Assembly: GCA_947475495.1 (NCBI GenBank)
Contig: CANJNX010000023.1
Location: 1 to 8,290 of the forward strand
Reading direction: 5' to 3'
DNA: 8,290 nt
Source: Comamonadaceae bacterium
GTDB taxonomy: Bacteria > Pseudomonadota > Gammaproteobacteria > Burkholderiales > Burkholderiaceae_C
Part shown: positions 1 through 4,623 of the stretch, piece by piece
Numbering within the stretch: the stretch's first letter is position 1
Layout: each line of letters begins with the position of its first letter
Notes under the pieces: model-generated
Database searches by the model: none
Told to the model about the DNA's origin: nothing
The model's input: only the letters and a program-made list of their open reading frames with translations
Made by a program: the position numbers and the translations under genes

Positions 1-1102
1 GCAATATGGGAAATTACCCGAATTGGAAAAGCGCATGAAAGAGGTTCAGGCGCGGGAAGCCGTTCGTGGTGAAGGTGCAGCGCCACGCCTTTTGCGCACC
101 CAAGTGGGCGCTGAAGAAATTGCCGAGGTGGTAAGCCGTGCCACGGGAATTCCTGTTTCCAAAATGATGCAAGGCGACCGCGAGAAACTACTCCAAATGG
201 AGGGCAAGCTGCATGACCGCGTTGTCGGGCAAGACGAAGCCATTGGCGCCGTATCGAACGCGATACGCCGCTCCCGCTCAGGCCTGTCGGACCCGAATCG
301 ACCCACTGGTTCATTCTTATTTTTAGGCCCCACGGGGGTGGGTAAAACCGAGCTGTGTAAAACACTGGCTGGATTTTTGTTTGACAGCGAGGACCACTTG
401 ATTCGTATCGATATGAGCGAATTCATGGAGAAACATTCCGTGGCCCGATTGATCGGAGCGCCCCCCGGTTATGTGGGTTACGAAGAGGGCGGGTACTTGA
501 CCGAAGCAGTGCGCCGTAAGCCCTATAGCGTTTTGCTTCTTGACGAGGTGGAGAAGGCCCACCCGGATGTATTCAATGTTCTGTTGCAGGTTTTGGACGA
601 TGGACGGCTCACCGATGGCCAAGGCAGAACGGTGGATTTTAAAAACACCGTGATTGTGATGACCAGCAACATGGGTTCTCACTTGATACAAAGCATGGTT
701 GGACAAAGCTCGGAGGACATCAAAGAGGCTGTCACGGGTGAATTGAAAAACCATTTCAGGCCCGAGTTTTTAAACCGCATTGACGAAATCGTGGTCTTCC
801 ATGCTTTGAACGCCTCGCACATTTCGAATATTGCGAAAATCCAGTTGCAGACCTTGGTCGCGCGCTTGGAGAAAATGGACTATGTATTAGCGGTTTCTGA
901 TGCGGCCGTAGCGGAGTTAGCCAAGGTTGGTTTTGACCCTGTTTATGGTGCTCGCCCGCTCAAACGTGCTATTCAACAGCGACTGGAAAACCCATTGTCG
1001 AAACTGCTGCTAGAGGGAGTTTTTCTGCCCAAGGATGTGATCCACGTCGGTGTAGATCCAATTCAGGCACCGGGTGAATTTTCTTTCACCAAAGGGACTT
1101 AA
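1..1102 (+). CDS. clpB: ATP-dependent disaggregase ClpB, C-terminal part (5' end outside window)
   Basis: ClpB is a cytoplasmic hexameric AAA+ machine that pulls polypeptides out of aggregates together with DnaK/DnaJ/GrpE. The reading frame is open from base 2 and 366 residues are visible, about 40% of the usual ~860. The fragment opens with [11 protein letters not shown], which matches the end of the coiled-coil M-domain that contacts DnaK. The second nucleotide-binding module is complete: Walker [10 protein letters not shown] at bases 326-352, pore-loop region [13 protein letters not shown], Walker [12 protein letters not shown] starting at base 530, sensor 1 TSN near 662-670, arginine finger in [11 protein letters not shown] from base 755, and sensor 2 GARPLKR at 947-967. 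All key residues are present, so this half looks functional. The C-terminal tail after the sensor-2 subdomain ends FSFTKGT. The promoter, which in this family is usually heat-shock controlled, lies upstream of the window. The stop codon is 9 bp from that of the convergent peptidase gene. Confidence 0.98.
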   Translation, partial: QYGKLPELEKRMKEVQAREAVRGEGAAPRLLRTQVGAEEIAEVVSRATGIPVSKMMQGDREKLLQMEGKLHDRVVGQDEAIGAVSNAIRRSRSGLSDPNRPTGSFLFLGPTGVGKTELCKTLAGFLFDSEDHLIRIDMSEFMEKHSVARLIGAPPGYVGYEEGGYLTEAVRRKPYSVLLLDEVEKAHPDVFNVLLQVLDDGRLTDGQGRTVDFKNTVIVMTSNMGSHLIQSMVGQSSEDIKEAVTGELKNHFRPEFLNRIDEIVVFHALNASHISNIAKIQLQTLVARLEKMDYVLAVSDAAVAELAKVGFDPVYGARPLKRAIQQRLENPLSKLLLEGVFLPKDVIHVGVDPIQAPGEFSFTKGT

Positions 1103-1111
1103 GAAGAGGCG

Positions 1112-1663
1112 TTAGGGAGAAGTGCCGGCGTTAGCTTCAACAGGAACGCGCCGTGCACCGTCAAAGCGGCGTGCCCAATAGGCCACGCCCATGTCCTCGA
1201 CCCGAACCTCGGCGCCAGGTTTGGGCGAGTGAATGAACTTTCCGTTTCCTACATAAATGCCCACATGGCTGAACGCCTTGCGCATCGTATTGAAAAAGAC
1301 CAGGTCGCCTGGGCGAAGTTCTGATTTTTTAATGGTTTGTGTCGCTGCGGCTTGTTGCGCTGCGTTGCGTGGAAGCGCTAAACCAATGGTTTGCTCGTAA
1401 ATGGCTTTGACAAAACCACTGCAGTCAAAGCCTGTTTCTATGCTGGTTCCACCAAAGCGGTAGGGAACCCCCAGGAATCCCATGGCGCCAATGACCAAAT
1501 CCGATGCCTTGGTCTGCACCTGGGTGCTGACATCCCCGATCTTGGCAATCAGGCCTTTTTCAGCCAAAAAGCCACCCATATCATCACCCGCGGCAGCCGG
1601 CTCTGCCATAGCAGGAGCACTCGCCAAGGCGATAGTTGTAATGAAGGTGACAAGAAAACGCAT
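1112..1663 (-). CDS. Secreted NlpC/P60-family cysteine peptidase (probable peptidoglycan endopeptidase)
   Basis: This 183-residue protein is probably a periplasmic peptidoglycan hydrolase. NlpC/P60 enzymes typically cut the D-Glu/meso-DAP bond of stem peptides or mepS-type crosslinks; the exact bond cannot be read from the sequence. Residues 1-20 form a signal peptide (MRFL, hydrophobic core, cleavage likely at AMA|EP). There is no lipobox cysteine, so it should be soluble, unlike the lipoproteins NlpC and Spr/MepS. After a ~35-residue spacer the catalytic domain starts near residue 55: GVPYRFGG, nucleophile C81 in GFDCSGF, then LRPGDLVFF, H133 in SHVGIYVG and H145 in KFIHSP. This is the expected Cys-His-His triad. 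The first ATG after which a clean signal peptide follows was chosen as start. Upstream on this strand no good Shine-Dalgarno is seen; a TATGCT hexamer ends 6 bases before the ATG. A second weak candidate, TATACG (bases 1688-1693), lies further upstream. Confidence 0.95.
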   Translation of the reverse strand: MRFLVTFITTIALASAPAMAEPAAAGDDMGGFLAEKGLIAKIGDVSTQVQTKASDLVIGAMGFLGVPYRFGGTSIETGFDCSGFVKAIYEQTIGLALPRNAAQQAAATQTIKKSELRPGDLVFFNTMRKAFSHVGIYVGNGKFIHSPKPGAEVRVEDMGVAYWARRFDGARRVPVEANAGTSP

Positions 1664-1742
1664 GTTTACAGCATACCACGGTTAGAACGTATATGAGAGA
1701 AAAAAGGTGAGGAAATTGCGCTAACTTGTTGATTAATTTGGA

Positions 1743-1761
1743 TTTATTGTTGTTTTATTGT
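1743..1761. repeat. 8-bp direct repeat TTTATTGT, 11 bp apart
   Basis: TTTATTGT occurs at 1743-1750 and again at 1754-1761, so the copies sit one helical turn apart on the same DNA face. They lie in the AT-rich core of the divergent intergenic region, upstream of the plus-strand promoter candidates. The spacing suits a tandem protein site or an UP-like element, but AT-rich DNA produces such repeats by chance, so the functional reading is weak. Confidence 0.3.
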
Positions 1762-1786
1762 CATAGTTCACAGCGTTTGATCACGG

Positions 1787-1829
1787 TTGACTTGCTTGGT
1801 TTGGGTGAATATGTCAGATTGGTTATGCT
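1787..1829 (+). promoter_or_regulatory. Candidate sigma-70 promoter(s) for the isochorismatase-family gene
   Basis: Two overlapping arrangements are visible, each with the ideal 17-bp spacer. The first is TTGACT (1787-1792) with TATGTC (1810-1815), a strong -35 and poor -10. The second is TTGGGT (1801-1806) with TATGCT (1824-1829), a poorer -35 and better -10. Either would give a short leader of roughly 25-40 bases before the ATG at 1860. The choice between them cannot be made from sequence. Confidence 0.45.
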
Positions 1830-1859
1830 CGCCCCATTGAAACGCTCCGAAAGAAATGC

Positions 1860-2474
1860 ATGTTGTTAGAAGCCGATGCCAGCCAGTTGGTTCTGGTGGA
1901 TTACCAAATTCAGTTGATGCCCGCTATGTTTGAGTCACCGCTTGTTATGGCCAATGCGGTGCGCCTAGCCCGCTTGGCTCAGTTGATGCAGGTCCCAGTT
2001 TTGGTCACCGAACAAAGCCCATCCAAATTGGGGGGCACGGTGCCTGATTTGACCGCAGTATTGAGCAAGATGCCATTTCAGCAACTGGCAAAAATGCAGT
2101 TCAGTGCAGTGGAAGAAGGCTTGGGCGACATGCTCAGGCCGCCGCCCAAGCCCGTTCAAGGCAATGCGCGAAGCCTGCCCAAACACTTGCAAAAAAGCGC
2201 CAGTGATGCAGAGCACCGCGCAACCATTGTGTTAGCTGGCTGCGAAGCCCACGTATGCTTGCTGCAAACGGCGCTTGATTTGTTGGAAGATGAATTTGAG
2301 GTGTGGGTGGTCACCGATGCCTGCAGTTCCCGTACCGAGCGCAACCGCGATGCGGCGTTTGACCGACTTGCGGGTGCGGGTGCGGAATTGGTCACGACGG
2401 AAATGGTGGCCTTCGAGTGGCTGCGCTCGGCTGAACACCCTGTATTTCGCGAAGTTCAGGCGCTCATCAAATAA
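1860..2474 (+). CDS. Isochorismatase-family (cysteine hydrolase) protein, substrate unknown
   Basis: This 204-residue cytoplasmic protein belongs to the isochorismatase-like cysteine hydrolase superfamily (nicotinamidase, YcaC and ISOC1 relatives). The catalytic triad can be placed: D14 in LVLVDYQ, K78 in LAKMQFSA, and nucleophile C133 in AGCEAHVCLLQTALDL, the usual cis-peptide/Cys motif. VWVVTDACSSR and a late TTEMVAFEWL follow, as in the YcaC/ISOC1 branch. Its size suits the family, but residues ~92-120 (PPPKP to AEHR) form a hydrophilic, proline- and basic-rich insertion before the nucleophile strand. There is no signal peptide. No metal-binding D-x-H-x-H pattern typical of nicotinamidases is seen, which argues against PncA, and no ArCP domain is present, so it is not an EntB-type enzyme. 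The start is the ATG at 1860 preceded by GAAAG at a 6-base distance; the SD is weak. prpE follows 114 bp downstream on the same strand. I assign no specific reaction. Confidence 0.93.
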   Translation: MLLEADASQLVLVDYQIQLMPAMFESPLVMANAVRLARLAQLMQVPVLVTEQSPSKLGGTVPDLTAVLSKMPFQQLAKMQFSAVEEGLGDMLRPPPKPVQGNARSLPKHLQKSASDAEHRATIVLAGCEAHVCLLQTALDLLEDEFEVWVVTDACSSRTERNRDAAFDRLAGAGAELVTTEMVAFEWLRSAEHPVFREVQALIK

Positions 2475-2507
2475 GTCCAACACTCAAGGCCGCCCACAGT
2501 TTTTTAA

Positions 2508-2543
2508 GTCAGCCTCTTGCAAGTTGGCTGATCATAATTATGA
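2508..2543. promoter_or_regulatory. Two abutting palindromes in the prpE leader (candidate operator)
   Basis: The 114-bp gap before prpE holds TCAGCC-N11-GGCTGA (2509-2531), whose centre is itself the 8-bp palindrome CTTGCAAG (2516-2523). It is followed immediately by the perfect 12-bp palindrome TCATAATTATGA (2532-2543). The second overlaps -10-like hexamers (CATAAT 2533-2538, TATGAA 2539-2544), and TTGCAA (2518-2523) could be a poorly spaced -35. No T-run follows, so it is not an intrinsic terminator. The arrangement fits a protein-binding site over a prpE promoter. The sequence directly shows the symmetry; the operator role is inference. Confidence 0.45.
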
Positions 2544-2588
2544 ATTCAGCTTAAGGCCATGGCTGTCATGGCTTGCTTGGAGATCTCT

Positions 2589-4478
2589 ATGACTGCTTAT
2601 TCCGAATTCCATCGCCGCTCCATTGAAGACCGTGATGGGTTTTGGGCTGAACAAGCCCATTCGATTGAGTGGAAAGCACCCGCCCAGCAAATCTGTGACT
2701 ACAGCAATCCTCCGTTTGCACGGTGGTTTGTTGGAGGAACGACCAACCTATGCCACAACGCGGTTGACCGGCATCTGAAAGACCGTCCCAATCAGGCTGC
2801 CTTGATTGCGGTGTCGACAGAGACTAACTCAGAAACGATTTACACCTTTTCTCAACTGCACCAGGAAGTGCAACGCATGGCGGCTTCGCTGCTCGATCTG
2901 GGCGTGAAAAAAGGCGATCGCGTCTTGATCTACATGCCCATGATTGCAGAGGCATCGTTTGCCATGCTGGCGTGTGCGCGTATCGGTGCGATTCATTCGG
3001 TGGTGTTCGGCGGTTTTGCGGCTGGTTCATTGGCTACACGCATTGAAGATGCGTCTCCTACGGTGATCGTGAGCGCGGAAGCGGGTTCCCGCGGCGGCAA
3101 AGTGGTGGAATACAAACCACTGTTAGATGAAGCGATCCGTGTTTCTTCGCACAAGCCCAAAGCCGTGTTGATGGTTGATCGCAAGCTCTCTGCCATGAAT
3201 TGGGTGGCCGGGCGTGATTACCTGTGGAGCGAGCTGCGCGAAAAGCATCTCCATGCGATTGTTCCTTGCGAGTGGGTTGAGTCAACCCATCCGAGCTATA
3301 CCCTCTATACCAGCGGAACCACAGGAAAACCCAAGGGCGTGCAACGCGACACAGGCGGTTACGCCGTTGCTTTGGCCGCCAGCATGAAAAATATTTTTTG
3401 CGGCAAGCCCGGTGAAACATTTTTTTGCACCAGCGACATCGGTTGGGTGGTTGGCCACAGCTACATCATTTATGGCCCGCTCATTGGGGGAATGGCCACC
3501 ATTCTGTATGAAGGCCTCCCAATTCGCCCTGATGGTGGTATCTGGTGGAGCTTGGTCGAAAAATACAAAGTCACGGTGATGTTTAGTGCGCCAACAGCCA
3601 TCCGGGTATTGAAAAAACAAGACCCTGAACTGCTCACCAAGTACGACCTGAGCAGCTTGCGCTCTCTGTTTTTAGCCGGTGAGCCCTTGGATGAGCCCAC
3701 CGCCCAGTGGATTAGCAAGGGCCTGGGCAAAGCCATTATTGACAATTACTGGCAGACCGAAAGCGGTTGGCCTATTTTGACGATTGCCAACGGCGTTGAA
3801 AAAGCCAAGAGCAAATTTGGCAGCCCGGGTGTTGCCATGTATGGCTATAACGTCAAACTCCTGGATGAAGCGACCGGCGAAGAGCTCGTGGGCGAAGACA
3901 AAAAAGGGGTGTTGACGATTGAAGGCCCCTTGCCTCCGGGTTGCATGCAAACCGTGTGGCGCGACGATGCCCGTTTTGTGAAAACGTATTGGAGCAGCAT
4001 CCCCGGAAAAATGGTTTACAACACCTTTGATTGGGCGGTGCGCGACAAGGAGGGGTATTACTTTATTTTGGGCCGAACCGATGATGTGATCAACGTTGCG
4101 GGTCACCGTTTGGGGACTCGTGAAATCGAAGAATGCATTTCGAGCCACCCCAATATTTCGGAGGTGGCCGTGGTCGGCGTGGCCGATAACTTAAAGGGTC
4201 AGGTGGCGGTAGCTTTTGCTATCGCGAAAGACGCGAGCGCTTTGGTCGACGATGCCGCCCATGCCAAGCTAGAGGCCGAGGTGATGAAGGTGGTTGACCA
4301 GTCCATTGGGGCTGTCGGTCGACCAGCGCGGGTGTACTTTGTGACCGTTTTACCCAAGACGCGCAGCGGGAAACTCTTGCGCCGTGCGATACAAGCGGTC
4401 TGCGAAGGCCGTGATCCTGGTGACTTGACCACCATGGAGGACCCGAGCGCTTTGCAGCAAATTAAAGCCATGGTTTAA
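2589..4478 (+). CDS. prpE: Propionate-CoA ligase (propionyl-CoA synthetase) PrpE
   Basis: PrpE is a cytoplasmic acyl-AMP-forming ligase that turns propionate, ATP and CoA into propionyl-CoA, the entry step to propionate breakdown. The 629-residue length matches E. coli PrpE (628). ANL-family motifs, numbered from the ATG at 2589, are YTSGTTGKPKG (240-250, phosphate loop), NYWQTESGWPI (386-396), GRTDDVINVAGHRLG (495-509, hinge and A8) and KTRSGKLLRR with catalytic K595. That lysine is the one controlled by reversible acylation in enterobacterial PrpE. TESGWP rather than the TETGG of acetyl-CoA synthetases, together with the length, favours PrpE over Acs. The start at 2589 is chosen because GGAG (2579-2582) lies 6 bases upstream and the N-terminus MTAYSEFHRRSIEDRDGFW aligns with the family; an in-frame ATG at 2559 lacks a well-spaced SD. 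No prpB/C/D or prpR is in the window. sucA follows 145 bp downstream. Confidence 0.96.
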   Translation: MTAYSEFHRRSIEDRDGFWAEQAHSIEWKAPAQQICDYSNPPFARWFVGGTTNLCHNAVDRHLKDRPNQAALIAVSTETNSETIYTFSQLHQEVQRMAASLLDLGVKKGDRVLIYMPMIAEASFAMLACARIGAIHSVVFGGFAAGSLATRIEDASPTVIVSAEAGSRGGKVVEYKPLLDEAIRVSSHKPKAVLMVDRKLSAMNWVAGRDYLWSELREKHLHAIVPCEWVESTHPSYTLYTSGTTGKPKGVQRDTGGYAVALAASMKNIFCGKPGETFFCTSDIGWVVGHSYIIYGPLIGGMATILYEGLPIRPDGGIWWSLVEKYKVTVMFSAPTAIRVLKKQDPELLTKYDLSSLRSLFLAGEPLDEPTAQWISKGLGKAIIDNYWQTESGWPILTIANGVEKAKSKFGSPGVAMYGYNVKLLDEATGEELVGEDKKGVLTIEGPLPPGCMQTVWRDDARFVKTYWSSIPGKMVYNTFDWAVRDKEGYYFILGRTDDVINVAGHRLGTREIEECISSHPNISEVAVVGVADNLKGQVAVAFAIAKDASALVDDAAHAKLEAEVMKVVDQSIGAVGRPARVYFVTVLPKTRSGKLLRRAIQAVCEGRDPGDLTTMEDPSALQQIKAMV

Positions 4479-4512
4479 CCCCCTTTTGCCTTTTCGGTGG
4501 CAAAATACGGGG
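4479..4512. repeat. Inverted repeat TTTTGCC-N8-GGCAAAA just after prpE
   Basis: A perfect 7-bp inverted repeat with an 8-base loop (TTTTCGGT) spans 4484-4505, starting 5 bases after the prpE stop. It is flanked by CCCC and GGGG (4480-4483 and 4509-4512), which could extend the stem past a 3-base TAC bulge. No T-run follows on either strand, so a standard rho-independent terminator is unlikely. It may be a 3' mRNA structure for prpE or a protein site in the sucA upstream region. The remaining bases 4513-4589 show no clear promoter or gene. Confidence 0.5.
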
Positions 4513-4591
4513 TGTTACTGAGGCTTTTCTGCCCTGGTCGCATCCGCTAAACGGTTCAGCCGTGCCGCGGAAGGTTTATCAACCAACTTAT

Positions 4592-4614
4592 GTTTCCCAA
4601 AGGGGAACGGAGGT
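4592..4614 (+). promoter_or_regulatory. Hairpin abutting the sucA Shine-Dalgarno GGAGGT
   Basis: GTTTCCC (4592-4598) and GGGGAAC (4602-4608) can pair in RNA as a 7-bp stem, including one G-U pair, with an AAA loop. The strong Shine-Dalgarno GGAGGT (4609-4614) begins at the very next base and lies 9 bases before the sucA ATG. The stem leaves the SD unpaired, so it may hold the site open or act as a standby structure. The pairing and SD are seen directly; any regulatory effect is inferred. Confidence 0.4.
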
Positions 4615-4623
4615 CAGCGAAAA

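Larger units (their letters stand above)
1664..1859. promoter_or_regulatory. Divergent intergenic region between the NlpC/P60 gene and the hydrolase gene
   Basis: This 196-bp stretch separates divergently transcribed genes and must carry start signals for both. It is clearly more AT-rich than the flanking genes, especially around bases 1724-1765. I see no ORF, tRNA or intrinsic terminator in it. On the minus strand only weak promoter-like hexamers are present. On the plus strand two overlapping candidates are described separately. Confidence 0.75.

Noticed and set aside
1108..1134. Direct repeat GGCGTTAG at 1108-1115 and 1127-1134
   Set aside because: It is a short 8-mer with one copy inside coding sequence and no associated structure; chance is sufficient.
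1391..1696. 101-codon plus-strand frame opposite the NlpC/P60 gene
   Set aside because: The minus strand carries a complete signal peptide and Cys-His-His catalytic domain, so this frame is a shadow.
2491..2505. T-run (2500-2505) after GC-rich sequence as a terminator of the hydrolase gene
   Set aside because: No stable stem can be formed immediately upstream of the T-run.
2558..2573. CATGGCT repeated at 2558-2564 and 2567-2573
   Set aside because: Only 7 bp with no symmetry or motif match; it merely creates the spurious upstream ATGs before prpE.
2559..2588. Upstream ATG at 2559 as the prpE start
   Set aside because: It would add MAVMACLEIS, which does not fit the family N-terminus, and AAGG is too close to that ATG. 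The ATG at 2589 has GGAG at 6 bases and gives the expected length.
2471..2588. Sigma-54 promoter (as used by PrpR-controlled prp operons) before prpE
   Set aside because: No GG...GC pair with -24/-12 spacing was found, and CTTGCA at 2516-2521 has no GG at the right distance upstream.
3058..4148. Several 90-158 codon minus-strand frames opposite prpE
   Set aside because: All are antisense to conserved ANL-family motifs, none has a plausible ribosome site, and no protein family is recognisable.
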